Below are positions 56,301 to 64,000 of a DNA stretch of 64,000 bases, in pieces. Both the position numbers and the translations under genes were made by a program. This DNA is from Thermoactinomycetaceae bacterium (GTDB lineage Bacteria > Bacillota > Bacilli > Thermoactinomycetales > Thermoactinomycetaceae): NCBI GenBank assembly GCA_025449975.1, contig JANWIG010000006.1, positions 39,367 through 103,366 on the forward strand. The letters are read 5' to 3'. Below the pieces are notes generated by a model. The model was not told the DNA's origin, searched no databases, and was given only the letters and a program-made list of their open reading frames with translations. The first letter of the stretch is position 1; every line of letters starts with the position of its first letter.

Positions 56301-57411
56301 TTTAGAAAAGGGACCTCTGTTGCAAGCAGAAGTGCTTCGTTTTCCGGATGGTCGACCGAACTATCTCATCATCGCCATTCATCATTTGGTCGTCGATGGA
56401 GTATCCTGGCGCATCTTATTGGATGATTTGCAGACGATCTACGATCAACTGCTAAAAGAACAGCCTGTTGTTCTTCCGTCAAAGACGACTTCTTATCAAG
56501 AATGGGCTCATCGTCTCCAACGGGAGGCTCATTCACCAAAACGGCTGAAGGAGAAAGAATATTGGCTGAGGCAGCTGCAATCCATTTCCTATTTCCCTTT
56601 GCCAGTGGATTGGTCAGCAGAGCGGGGGCAACCGCAAGCAGTCAGTCAGGTGATCACCACCTTGGATCAGCGGCAAACCAAGCGGCTACAAAAAGAGACT
56701 CCTGTACAGTTTCGGGCCAATCTCCCAGAGTTATTGTTAACGGTACTACTGAGAACCTTTACGGAATGGACAAAGAGAAGAACTCTTTTGGTAAATGTGG
56801 AGGGATATGGTAGAGATCCTTTCTTAGAAGATGTAGATCTAACGCGTACAATTGGTTGGTTTACGACAATCCATCCTTTGTTGCTAAAGCGGGGTTCTGC
56901 GCGGTCATGGATGGAGGAAGTGTCCAGAGTAAAAGAGCAATATCGCCGTGTTCCTGAAAAAGGGTTTGGCTATGGTCTATTGCGCTATTTAGCGGATCAA
57001 CCCACACGTCAGATCATGGAACAACAATTAAAGGCCGAGATTTGTTTTAACTATTTAGGGCAGCTTGACCAACTGATCGACGCATCTTCTTGTTTTGATC
57101 AATTGCTTCAGTTTCGTGGTCCAAGCGAGAAGCAGACTTTGCATCGTCCGCATTTAATCGATCTAGCGATGATGATTCATCAGGATCAGCTTCAGATGAT
57201 TTGGATTTATGATCAAGCGAGGTATAAACCAACGACGATTCAGCGTTTGGCGGATCGTTATCTCGAATTACTATGCCAATTAATCTCAGTCGATCAACGA
57301 AGCAGTGGAAAGGCAAGACAGTTTGCCCCTTCGGATTTTAGCCGAGCCAACTTAAGTCGTGGCGATCTGGAGAAAGTCTTAAGCAAGCTAAAGGGGCGCA
57401 ACAAAAAATAA
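50365..57411 (+). CDS. Two-module NRPS with terminal epimerase domain
   Basis: 2348 residues: C-terminal remnant of a condensation domain (~1-215, no HHxxxDG), A1 (~235-740; YTSGSTGQPKG at 387), T1 (Ser772 in GGHSLL), C2 (~830-1270; HHIISDG at 962), A2 (~1290-1790; YTSGSTGKPKG at 1434), T2 (Ser1823 in GGDSIL), E (~1870-2310; HHLVVDG at 2007, EGYGRDPF, TIGWFTTIHP). Specificity residues by eye: A1 D-A-W-F-L-G-H-V-V, one change from the Leu code DAWFLGNVVK; A2 D-L-F-N-N-A-L-T-Y, the remembered Ala code. Predicted output: Leu-like residue, then D-Ala. With no active N-terminal C domain it should start the peptide. TGGAGGT precedes the ATG. Confidence 0.93.
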   Translation: MSLYQPFLEEISQDSLVWSHATSVQLPTDHPRSKHRRKAKRNHELPLSAQTVRKMQEIGRREQATFDMTVLSLFHLLLMRYSGQDEYVIETKLAGSTSVLTLVHCQENPSFREWLSQVKKMVRASVEISEEAQKWESLRAVQFASYLDNHEEITEFFKGELKLSIYPKEMDWYACFSYDPSLFNDETIRRMGEHLLCLLEEVVKEPDRSIRAYSILTQREADLFEVWNRTHFSVPERRSVDQWIARRAKQTPEALAVKDSSQSLTYGELEHRANQMAHYLQKRGVQSGDLVAICLERSCDAIISLLPVLKLGAAYVPIDPAYPTERITYMLHDSEASLVLTDTQWSQKCVFPAERVVYIDLERSAIASMSADSVSQITSHDQLSYVIYTSGSTGQPKGVMISHRSLLNLIFWHLNEYQLTSADRTSYLAGPAFDASVWEIWPTLVAGATLCIPDEEKRISPEELQSWLIAEKITVSFLPTPLLERVLTLKWPKQTDLRTLLTGGDQLRQTPPADFPIEVVNHYGPTENTVVTTAFRVSSRQDKSSFPPIGRPIANTEVYVLDRFLQPVPLGVPGELYVGGRGLSQGYFRRPELTAERFIPHPFSTEPGAKLYRTGDQVRWLPDGNLAFLGRLDDQVKIRGFRVELGEIEQVLCQHQEVRQAVVLVREDQRGEKQLVAYLQLKRNADIDWRSYLSRKLPDYMVPAAFVVLDSFPLTPNGKVDRRALPAPKLTSDRYVAPETETEKKIAAIWEEVFQKKPIGRKDHFLARGGHSLLAAQIMARVNQRFAVKLPFSLPMEAGTVQRLAKEVDRQKERIDSSSSLLAAQDSKKSMLPMSFAQQRLWFLQRLRPDQTAYHIPFVLRIRGRLDTLSLKRSIDRLVHRHPQLRTVFSEVDGETVQIVKETMDVGWSVQDFRKSSSPEKEAERWIEEEAATPFQLQDGPLLRCHLLQIGGNDWLFLIHMHHIISDGWSMGVFLEELWQYYVADQKGEECLLAEQPVQYTDFTLWQQKWCKQTEIQHQLTYWKQKLADVPVLQLPTDQPRPPVQTFVGDTYECIIPKDLLQRLKQLSQQENSTLFMTMLAAFQVLLYRYTGQRDFAVGSPIAGRNHPELEKIIGFFVNTLVFRTPIAGTTSFRNQLQQVRQTTLEAYAYQDVPFDQLVTTLQPERKLSHSPLFQVMFGFQELPEMTEKINGLEVETIGLKHKTAKFDLTLMLYQKGERLIAAFEYNSDLFRSMTIKRMADNFLTLLTGIVEQPEQQVGKLPLLSRVERQQLTSWNDTATVPMQTTCIHRLFEQQVEATPEKLAVRYQNQTLRYRELNERANQLAHYLQRWGVTRGTFVGVCLDRSPELLIAILAILKTGAAYVPLDPQYPTARIAYMLEDAKPKVVLTEQKWRKVLPKTTEKVICIDQEQSIISKEQKENPEGFVHPSDLAYLIYTSGSTGKPKGVMIEHQSATILITWAQRTFLPEEREGVLATTSICFDLSVFEMFVPLSCGGCVILAENALELPFLPARDQVTLVNTVPSAAKELINVKGIPASVKVINLAGEPLPLTLVQQLYKESSVEKVYNLYGPSEDTTYSTYALIGREEQQQPVIGRPLDHTRLYVLDENLELVPIGVPGELYIGGAGLARGYLNKPKLTQERFISSHSLPREEVIYKTGDLVRYREDGMLEFLGRLDHQVKIRGFRVELGEIEHHLRQHPAVSEVVVVAHEEQQRTKSLVAYLVLNQQQELSREEWQQYLKERLPDYMIPTTFMILDQLPLTPNGKVDRKRLPSPSWNRERGKKYVPPRTEAEEKLAKIWSQVLNVSQIGRHDHFFELGGDSILTLQVIAKANKEGIHLTPKHFFDYPTIAELAKVIAEKKKTIQAEQGKVSGEVPLTPIQHWFFEQQISNPHNWNQSVLLRLQPDTELTLLEKAFHLLVEHHDGLRLRFAKQGDTWKQWYDSTPSHQKLMSVQTVDVPISEEQTVLERHWEQLEERLHLEKGPLLQAEVLRFPDGRPNYLIIAIHHLVVDGVSWRILLDDLQTIYDQLLKEQPVVLPSKTTSYQEWAHRLQREAHSPKRLKEKEYWLRQLQSISYFPLPVDWSAERGQPQAVSQVITTLDQRQTKRLQKETPVQFRANLPELLLTVLLRTFTEWTKRRTLLVNVEGYGRDPFLEDVDLTRTIGWFTTIHPLLLKRGSARSWMEEVSRVKEQYRRVPEKGFGYGLLRYLADQPTRQIMEQQLKAEICFNYLGQLDQLIDASSCFDQLLQFRGPSEKQTLHRPHLIDLAMMIHQDQLQMIWIYDQARYKPTTIQRLADRYLELLCQLISVDQRSSGKARQFAPSDFSRANLSRGDLEKVLSKLKGRNKK

Positions 57412-57513
57412 AGTGCTTTAAGAGCTCTGAGTTCATGGTGAAGGAACGGGTGTACGATATAGGATACGCCGAAAATTTCATTAAGATTTACATCGACAGA
57501 AGGGAGATCAGTC
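57412..57513 (+). other. Short spacer between NRPS genes
   Basis: About 100 bases with no terminator hairpin. AGAAGGGAG eight bases before GTG 57514 is the ribosome binding site, so the two synthetase genes are probably one operon. Confidence 0.6.
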
Positions 57514-60500
57514 GTGTTAACAGATGAAATTCAAGATATATATGAGCTGACCCCTGTACAGCAAGGAATTTTATTTCATTCGCTGTATGAGAAGGATCTG
57601 CAATTATATTTAACTCAAGTAACGTTTACTATATCCGGGGATCTCGATCCGATGGCTTATCAATGGGCATGGCAACGAGTGATCGAACGACATCCTGTTT
57701 TACGGACCGCCTTTATGTGGGAGGATGTCAAAGATCCTCTCCAAGTGGTTTATCAGATGGCAGAAGCGCCGTTTGATTACTACGATTGGCAGAATTACAC
57801 AACCGCTGAGCAAGAAGAGAAGTGGAGCCAATTGTTGATCAAGGATCGGGAAAAAGGCTTTGATTTGAGTGAAGCGCCGTTGGTTCGATTTGCCTTGATT
57901 CGCATAGCTAACAAGAAATACCGTGTCTTATGGACTTTCCATCATTTGATTCTAGATGGCTGGAGTTTGCCCCTTTTACTGAAGGAGTCACTCGACCTGT
58001 ATCAAGCCGATCATTGGGCAGAGCCGGAACTATCGGAAGCGCGGCCTTTCGTTGAATATATTGGTTGGTTAGCGCAGCAGGATGTTCGGGCAGCAGAGGA
58101 TTATTGGAAGAAACGGTTGGAAGGATTTTCGGAGCCGACCGTTCTCCAAATCCCTACACCTTTGGTTAATTCGGAATCATCATTGTTATTTGATGAGCTA
58201 GAATTATACTTATCAGAAGAAAAACATCTAAAATTAAAAGAAATAGCTCGCCAATCGGCCTTGACTCTCAATACGTTTATTCAAGGTGCTTGGGCGATTT
58301 TGCTCAGCAAATACAGCGGGCAAGATGATGTTCTCTTTGGAGCGGCTGTCTCTGGACGGCCGACTGATCTAGAGGGTTTTGAGCAGATGGTCGGCATGTT
58401 TATGAATACATTGCCTGTTCGTGTCAAGCTGGGGACAGGAGAGCAATCGGTAAAGGAATGGCTAACGCAAATTCAACAGAACCAAGTGGAAATGCGCCAA
58501 TACGAGTATAGTTCTCTTGCTGATATTCAAAGTTGGAGCCAACTTCCCCAAGGACAATCGTTGTTTGATACCTTGGTCGCAGTAGAAAACTATCCATTTG
58601 ATTCCTCATCCTGTCCCGAGGTTCAACTAACGGATCTTCGTTCGATCGAGCGAACCAATTACGCTTTAAACTTGGTTGTTTATCCGGAGAAAAAATTAAA
58701 GTTGAAGTGGATGTGGAATCCCGCCCGCTTTGCCCAGGAAAGGATCGGGCAAATGGCTCGGCAGTTTCTAACGGTTTTGGAGCAGCTGATGGATCAATTG
58801 GATCAACCAGTGAAAAAGCTCTCTTTGCTCACTCGTGAAGAGCAGGAACGGATCATCGCCGCAGGAAACCAAACGAAGTCCAGTTATCCCCTCGAGCTGT
58901 GCGTCGATGAGTGGATCGCTCGACGAGCAGAAGAGAATCCTGATCAATGGGCGGTAGTTAGTAGGGCAGAGCAACTTACTTTTGGCGAATTAAATCGAAA
59001 GGCAAACCAACTGGCTCATTATTTGCGCCAAAAGGGGTTAAAGAGCGGAGATTTGGTAGGCGTTTATGCGGAGCGCTCACCGCAATGGATTGTGGCTATT
59101 TTAGGGATTTTTAAAGCGGGTGGCGCTTACCTTCCACTTGACTTGGCATATCCCGAAGAGCGGTTGCGGTATATGGTACAAGATGCCGGAGCGAAATGGG
59201 TCATTACGCAAGAGCATTTGCGAGACAAACTACAGGCTGCCAATCCATCCGCGATCCTCGATTTGGATCGAGAAAAAGAATGGATCGCTCAACAGGAAGG
59301 GTCAAGAGCGCCGTTTTGTGCGAAGTCAGTCGATCAGCTTGCTTATCTGATCTATACATCTGGCTCCACAGGTCTTCCCAAAGGGGTTGCGATTTCCCAT
59401 CGTTCGTTGCTCAATTTGGTATTTTGGCACAATCGCGAATATCAGCTATCAGCGAACGACCGAACCACATGGATCGCTGGGATGGCGTTTGATGCCTCTG
59501 TCTGGGAAATTTGGCCCACCTTGGTGGCAGGAGCGAGTCTTTGGATTCCGGAGGAAGAGGTGCGTTTGTCACCGGCTCGCTTACAGCAATGGCTCATCGA
59601 TCAAAAAATTACGATCAGTTTCTTGCCTACTCCCCTGTTGGAAAGCGTCATGGCATTGCCATGGTCTGAGGCGGGCTCGATGCGCTTTTTGCTAACCGGT
59701 GGAGATCAGCTTCGCTCGTATGTACCCGAAGGCTTTCCCATTGAAGTGGTCAACCATTACGGTCCGACAGAAAACACCGTTGTCACTACCTTCTATCGGG
59801 TTCCGCAAAAGAGTGGTCCTACCACCATGCCACCGATTGGTCGCCCGATTGCCAATGTGGAAGTTTTCGTTTTGGATCGCGATCTGCAGCCGGTTCCTCC
59901 CGGGGTTGCGGGGGAATTGTATGTCGGAGGCGTAGGACTAGCCCTCGAATATTACCAAAAGCCGGAACAAACTGCAGAGCGTTTTATACCGCATCCATTT
60001 CATAGCGAAGCGGGAGAGTTTCTTTATCGCACAGGCGATTTGGTACGCCAATTGCCAGATGGAAATTTAGAGTTTCTCGGAAGGATCGATCAGCAAGTAA
60101 AACTGCGTGGTTACCGCATGGAGTTGGGGGAAATTGAGGCGGCTTTGCTTAAGCATCCACACGTCTTAGAAGCAGTGGCTGCAGTAAAAACTGGGAGCAA
60201 TCAAGAGCCTCAATTGGTGGCTTATGTGGTGACGGATCAGCAAGAGTTGTTGGTGGAAGAGTTAACAGACCATCTTAAAAAATGGTTGCCTTCCTATATG
60301 ATTCCGACCCGATTGATACAGCTGGATGCACTGCCACTTACCCCCAATGGCAAATTGGATCGCAAGGCGTTGCCACAGCCAGGCGATGAGCCGGTTACGA
60401 CGGAGGAGCCACATACACCAATCGCTGAGATCATTCATGGGATCTGGTGCGAAGTTTTGGGACGTGATCAAATTGCTTCACATCAATCCTTTTTCCATCT

Positions 60501-63500
60501 GGGTGGGCAGTCATTGCTGGCGACCCGTGCCGTATCACGATTAAATGATGCTTTTGGCATGGCACTGCCATTGCGTACTATTTTTGACTATCCAACGATC
60601 GCTTTGCTCGAAAAGGAGATCACTTCTCGGTTAAAAGAGAAAAATCAGTCTGTTCTGCCACCAATCCAACGAGGAGATGATCAACAAGAGGTTTATCCGC
60701 TTTCGTATGCTCAGCAACGGCTCTGGTTTTTGCAACGCTTAATCGAGCAAAAGGATGTTTACCACATTCCGTTTGCCATTCGTTTGGAGGGATCCCTTGA
60801 TCATTCGTTGCTAAAAAAGAGCTGGGAATGGTTATTTGAAAGACAATCTTTGTTACGGACATCGATTTTCGAACAAGATGGAGAAGCCAAGCAGCGGATT
60901 AAACCGGTAGCTGAAAACTGGTGGGAGATTCGCGATCTACGGCAATTGAAAAATCCGTCAGACCAAGCATTGGCTGACATAAAACGAGATGCCAAGCGAG
61001 CCTTTTCGTTAACACAAGATGCTTTGATTCGTGTCAAGTTGTTTTTGCTCAATGAACAGGAATCGCTCCTTTATGTCAATATGCATCATCTGATCTCTGA
61101 TGGTTGGTCGTTGCGGATTCTGTTGGATGAACTGTTTACGATCTATCAAGCGCTTTTAAATGGTAAGCAGCCCGCGCTTGAGAAGTTACCTGTGCAATAT
61201 ACGGACTATGTCATGTGGCAGCGTCAGTGGTTGCAGGATCAACAATGGGAAAAGCAATTGGCTTATTGGAAAGAGCAGTTGGCTGATCTTCCTGTGCTCC
61301 AGTTGCCAACGGATTATCCTCGCCCTGCTGAACAAACCTTTCATGGAGCGACCTACCGGTTCCATTTAGCAGATGAATTGGTGGAAAAAGCGAGAAAGCT
61401 CAGTCAGCAAGAGGGAGTCACCCTGTTTATGACCATGCTGGGGGCATTTCAAACCTTGCTCAGCCGTTATAGTGGTCAAGAGGATCTGGCTGTAGGAAGT
61501 CCGATTGCCAATCGCTCGGTCGAAGAGGTAGAAGGATTAATTGGATTTTTTGTCAATACCTTGGTGTTTCGGACGGATCTCTCCGGAAATCCGAGTTTCC
61601 GTCAGCTACTAAGTCGTGTGCGAGAAGTTTCCTTAGAGGCATATGCCCATCAAGATGTACCGTTTGAAAAGATTGTCGATGAGCTAAAGTTGCGCCGGGA
61701 TTTAAGTCACTCGCCACTCTTTCAAGTTATGTTCGCACTGCAAAACATCCCGTTGGATTTACCTGAAGTGCCCCAGTTGCAACTGGAGTGGGTCGATGTT
61801 CCGCAGGAAGTGGCGAAGTTTGATCTAACCTGCAATATGATGGAAGAAAACGATGGAATCGTGGTTGATCTGGAATATAATACCGATCTCTTTTCGGAAG
61901 AGACCATTGCACGGATGGCTGATCATTTTACCTTGTTATTAACCCAAATATTGGAGGATCCCGATCATCCAGTGCAAGAGATTCCATTGTTATTGGAAAG
62001 AGAACGGCAATGGTTACAACAATGGAATCAAACAAAAATCGATTTTCCAAAGTCACAGCCTGTCCATCAATGCATTGCCCAGCGGGCAGCAGAGCGGGGA
62101 GAAAGACCCGCCATCGTCAGTCGGGATCGAACATGGACGTATCAAGAGTTAAATCAAAAGGCCAATCAGCTCGCTCACTATTTGCGAAACCGTGGGATTA
62201 CAAGTGGTGACTTTGTCGGGGTATGTATGGAACGCTCTCCTGAGATGATTGTGGGTATGTTAGCCATCATGAAGATTGGAGCCGTTTATGTACCGATCGA
62301 TACCGCTTATCCCTCTGAGCGTCATGCTTACCTATTTGCGGATGCGCGGTTGCCACTTGTCCTAACGCAAACAGCGGTCGCTGAGCATCTCCCTGACCTT
62401 TGTCCATTGATCTGTTTGGATCAGGGACAAGAAGAGCTGAAAAAATTTCCAAAAACAAATCCGCCTGAGGAGATCGCGACCCACCAATTGGCTTATATGA
62501 TCTATACTTCAGGCTCCACGGGTCAGCCCAAAGGTGTGATGATCCGTCATGATTCGTTACTCAACTTGGTCCATTGGCATCTGCACGAGTATCAATTGAC
62601 AGAGGATGATCGCTGTACGTGGATTGCTGGTGTTGCTTTTGATGCCTCCGTTTGGGAGATTTGGCCCACATTGGTGGCTGGAGCACGACTCTATCTGCCG
62701 GACGAAGAGATACGCCTTTCTCCTGGGGGCTTACGCAATTGGATGATCGAGCAGCAAATCACCATCAGCTTTGTGCCGACCCCATTGTTAGAACAATTGT
62801 TGCAACTGGATTGGCCACAGGAGCTCGCATTGCGGAAATTGCTCACAGGTGGTGATCAGCTTCGTGTGACCCCTGCGGAAGGATTCCCCGTCGAAGTGAT
62901 CAACCATTATGGACCAACCGAGAATACCGTTGTGTCGACTGCCGGAAAGGTGACCACTTCCGTCCATAGTCAACTTCCAACGATCGGAAAGCCGATCGCC
63001 AATACGGAAGTCTATGTATTGGATCAGCATTTTATGCAAGTGCCGATCGGTGTACCTGGAGAGCTTTATGTCGGTGGAAAGGGAGTAGCGGAAGGATATT
63101 TCCAGCGAGAGGACTTGACCGCTGAACGCTTTATTCCCCATCTATTTAGTTCTCGGGCTCATGATCGTCTCTATCGAACAGGGGATTTGGTTCGCTTTTT
63201 ACCGGATGGGCAGCTGGAGTTTTTAGGGCGAATCGATCAGCAGGTAAGTATTCGCGGATTCCGCATTGAGCTAGGGGAAGTGGAGTTTCATTTGAATCAA
63301 TCGCCACAAATTAAAGAAGCCGTGGTGATTGCCCATGGGGAAGGAAATGAGAAGCGTTTGGTCGCTTATGTGGTTTTGCAAGAGATGGACACTCCATTTG
63401 ATGGTCGAGCTTACTTGAAGCAGCGTTTACCAGAATATATGATTCCGAGCTTATTTATCGTGTTGGAATCCTTGCCGCTAACGCCCAACGGTAAGTTGGA

Positions 63501-64000
63501 TCGCAAAGCCCTGCCTGATCCGACGGAATATCAAAAACATGAGACTTTCGGCTCGATGAAGCCGCGGAATGAAACGGAGAGACAGCTCGCAGAGATTTGG
63601 CAAGAAGTGCTCGGAATCGAAGAAGTGGGGATCCAAGATAACTTTTTCGCCTTGGGTGGGGACTCGATTTTAAGTATTCAAGTCGTCTCACGCGCCAATC
63701 AACGCGGTTTAAAGCTGACACCGAAACAATGCTTTGAAAACCAGACGATTGCTGAATTGGCAGCGGTAGTCGGTACGGCAGATGATCGGCTTGCGGCAGA
63801 ACAAGGGAAGCTGGAAGGCCATGTTCCATTTACACCGATTCAACACTGGTTTTGGGAACAAAATTTCCAATCTCCTCATCATTGGAATCAGTCGCTCTTT
63901 TTGCTGGTCCGCAAGCGATGCAATCCGCGTTTGCTGGCACAGGCATTGCATGAGATCAGCCAACATCATGATGCACTGCGACTTTGTTATCGCTTTGCAG
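57514..64000 (+). CDS. NRPS, at least C-A-T-C-A-T-E, 3' end outside the window
   Basis: The frame is open from GTG 57514 to the window end (2162 residues seen). Order: C (HHLILDG at 143; N-terminus IYELTPVQQGILFHSLYE, typical after an epimerase), A3 (YTSGSTGLPKG at 614), T3 (Ser1000 in GGQSLL), C (HHLISDG at 1191), A4 (YTSGSTGQPKG at 1664), T4 (Ser2051 in GGDSIL), then the start of an E domain (FTPIQHWFWEQNFQSPHHWNQ, ~2106). A3 and A4 give the same specificity residues as A1 (D-A-W-F-L-G-H-V-V). The line therefore predicts Leu-like, D-Ala, Leu-like, D-Leu-like and continues. The C-terminal epimerase implies at least one more protein or module downstream. Confidence 0.93.
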   Translation, partial: MLTDEIQDIYELTPVQQGILFHSLYEKDLQLYLTQVTFTISGDLDPMAYQWAWQRVIERHPVLRTAFMWEDVKDPLQVVYQMAEAPFDYYDWQNYTTAEQEEKWSQLLIKDREKGFDLSEAPLVRFALIRIANKKYRVLWTFHHLILDGWSLPLLLKESLDLYQADHWAEPELSEARPFVEYIGWLAQQDVRAAEDYWKKRLEGFSEPTVLQIPTPLVNSESSLLFDELELYLSEEKHLKLKEIARQSALTLNTFIQGAWAILLSKYSGQDDVLFGAAVSGRPTDLEGFEQMVGMFMNTLPVRVKLGTGEQSVKEWLTQIQQNQVEMRQYEYSSLADIQSWSQLPQGQSLFDTLVAVENYPFDSSSCPEVQLTDLRSIERTNYALNLVVYPEKKLKLKWMWNPARFAQERIGQMARQFLTVLEQLMDQLDQPVKKLSLLTREEQERIIAAGNQTKSSYPLELCVDEWIARRAEENPDQWAVVSRAEQLTFGELNRKANQLAHYLRQKGLKSGDLVGVYAERSPQWIVAILGIFKAGGAYLPLDLAYPEERLRYMVQDAGAKWVITQEHLRDKLQAANPSAILDLDREKEWIAQQEGSRAPFCAKSVDQLAYLIYTSGSTGLPKGVAISHRSLLNLVFWHNREYQLSANDRTTWIAGMAFDASVWEIWPTLVAGASLWIPEEEVRLSPARLQQWLIDQKITISFLPTPLLESVMALPWSEAGSMRFLLTGGDQLRSYVPEGFPIEVVNHYGPTENTVVTTFYRVPQKSGPTTMPPIGRPIANVEVFVLDRDLQPVPPGVAGELYVGGVGLALEYYQKPEQTAERFIPHPFHSEAGEFLYRTGDLVRQLPDGNLEFLGRIDQQVKLRGYRMELGEIEAALLKHPHVLEAVAAVKTGSNQEPQLVAYVVTDQQELLVEELTDHLKKWLPSYMIPTRLIQLDALPLTPNGKLDRKALPQPGDEPVTTEEPHTPIAEIIHGIWCEVLGRDQIASHQSFFHLGGQSLLATRAVSRLNDAFGMALPLRTIFDYPTIALLEKEITSRLKEKNQSVLPPIQRGDDQQEVYPLSYAQQRLWFLQRLIEQKDVYHIPFAIRLEGSLDHSLLKKSWEWLFERQSLLRTSIFEQDGEAKQRIKPVAENWWEIRDLRQLKNPSDQALADIKRDAKRAFSLTQDALIRVKLFLLNEQESLLYVNMHHLISDGWSLRILLDELFTIYQALLNGKQPALEKLPVQYTDYVMWQRQWLQDQQWEKQLAYWKEQLADLPVLQLPTDYPRPAEQTFHGATYRFHLADELVEKARKLSQQEGVTLFMTMLGAFQTLLSRYSGQEDLAVGSPIANRSVEEVEGLIGFFVNTLVFRTDLSGNPSFRQLLSRVREVSLEAYAHQDVPFEKIVDELKLRRDLSHSPLFQVMFALQNIPLDLPEVPQLQLEWVDVPQEVAKFDLTCNMMEENDGIVVDLEYNTDLFSEETIARMADHFTLLLTQILEDPDHPVQEIPLLLERERQWLQQWNQTKIDFPKSQPVHQCIAQRAAERGERPAIVSRDRTWTYQELNQKANQLAHYLRNRGITSGDFVGVCMERSPEMIVGMLAIMKIGAVYVPIDTAYPSERHAYLFADARLPLVLTQTAVAEHLPDLCPLICLDQGQEELKKFPKTNPPEEIATHQLAYMIYTSGSTGQPKGVMIRHDSLLNLVHWHLHEYQLTEDDRCTWIAGVAFDASVWEIWPTLVAGARLYLPDEEIRLSPGGLRNWMIEQQITISFVPTPLLEQLLQLDWPQELALRKLLTGGDQLRVTPAEGFPVEVINHYGPTENTVVSTAGKVTTSVHSQLPTIGKPIANTEVYVLDQHFMQVPIGVPGELYVGGKGVAEGYFQREDLTAERFIPHLFSSRAHDRLYRTGDLVRFLPDGQLEFLGRIDQQVSIRGFRIELGEVEFHLNQSPQIKEAVVIAHGEGNEKRLVAYVVLQEMDTPFDGRAYLKQRLPEYMIPSLFIVLESLPLTPNGKLDRKALPDPTEYQKHETFGSMKPRNETERQLAEIWQEVLGIEEVGIQDNFFALGGDSILSIQVVSRANQRGLKLTPKQCFENQTIAELAAVVGTADDRLAAEQGKLEGHVPFTPIQHWFWEQNFQSPHHWNQSLFLLVRKRCNPRLLAQALHEISQHHDALRLCYRFA

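Noticed and set aside
1..64000. tRNA, rRNA, SRP RNA or tmRNA genes and insertion sequences
   Set aside because: No cloverleaf with a TTCGA-type T loop, no rRNA core motifs, no transposase frame and no IS-type terminal inverted repeats were recognised by eye.

Overview
The window reads as a Bacillota chromosome, most likely a Bacillales member near Thermoactinomycetaceae. That is an inference from the Bacillus-type order smc-ftsY-ylxM-ffh-rpsP-khpA-rimM-trmD-rplS-lepB-rbgA-rnhB-yraN, strong Shine-Dalgarno sequences, frequent GTG/TTG starts and moderate GC. No rRNA or tRNA gene was seen.

Layout. 1-1.6 kb: 3' part of fabF, then rnc. 1.6-13.5 kb: an accessory block splitting the normally adjacent rnc and smc. 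It holds an EamA transporter, an unrecognised protein, a catalytically dead kinase-like protein with a long coiled coil, csaA, and three proteins that join a degenerate J-domain-like N-terminus to Sel1 repeats (about 31, 5 and 10 units). 13.6-25.4 kb: core genes for chromosome condensation, the signal recognition particle, ribosome and tRNA maturation and signal peptidase. 25.4-37.5 kb: a second accessory block between yraN and comM. It contains an EthD-like protein, a 2617-residue iterative PKS of the enediyne (PksE) type, two lipoproteins and a four-repeat CRISPR array without cas genes. 37.5-50 kb: comM, an AT-rich DUF6978-like/DUF1828-DUF1829-like gene pair, a membrane protein on the minus strand, a ribbon-helix-helix protein, a YwrD-like gamma-glutamyltransferase, a class II aldolase, a polysaccharide deacetylase lipoprotein and a double dynamin (DynA type). 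50-64 kb: two NRPS genes, the second running off the window end.

Function. The NRPS pair reads as a collinear line A-T-C-A-T-E / C-A-T-C-A-T-E, giving a peptide that starts roughly Leu-like, D-Ala, Leu-like, D-Leu-like. The PKS carries KS-AT-ACP-ACP-ACP-KR-DH-PPTase-like and two C-terminal hotdog thioesterase domains on one chain. It would therefore combine in one protein what enediyne producers split between PksE and a separate thioesterase. The other enediyne cassette genes are not in the window, so the product is more likely a polyene or polyunsaturated chain than a proven enediyne.

The two strongest candidates for undescribed biology are this single-gene PksE-like synthase and the pseudokinase / J-like / Sel1 block between rnc and smc.
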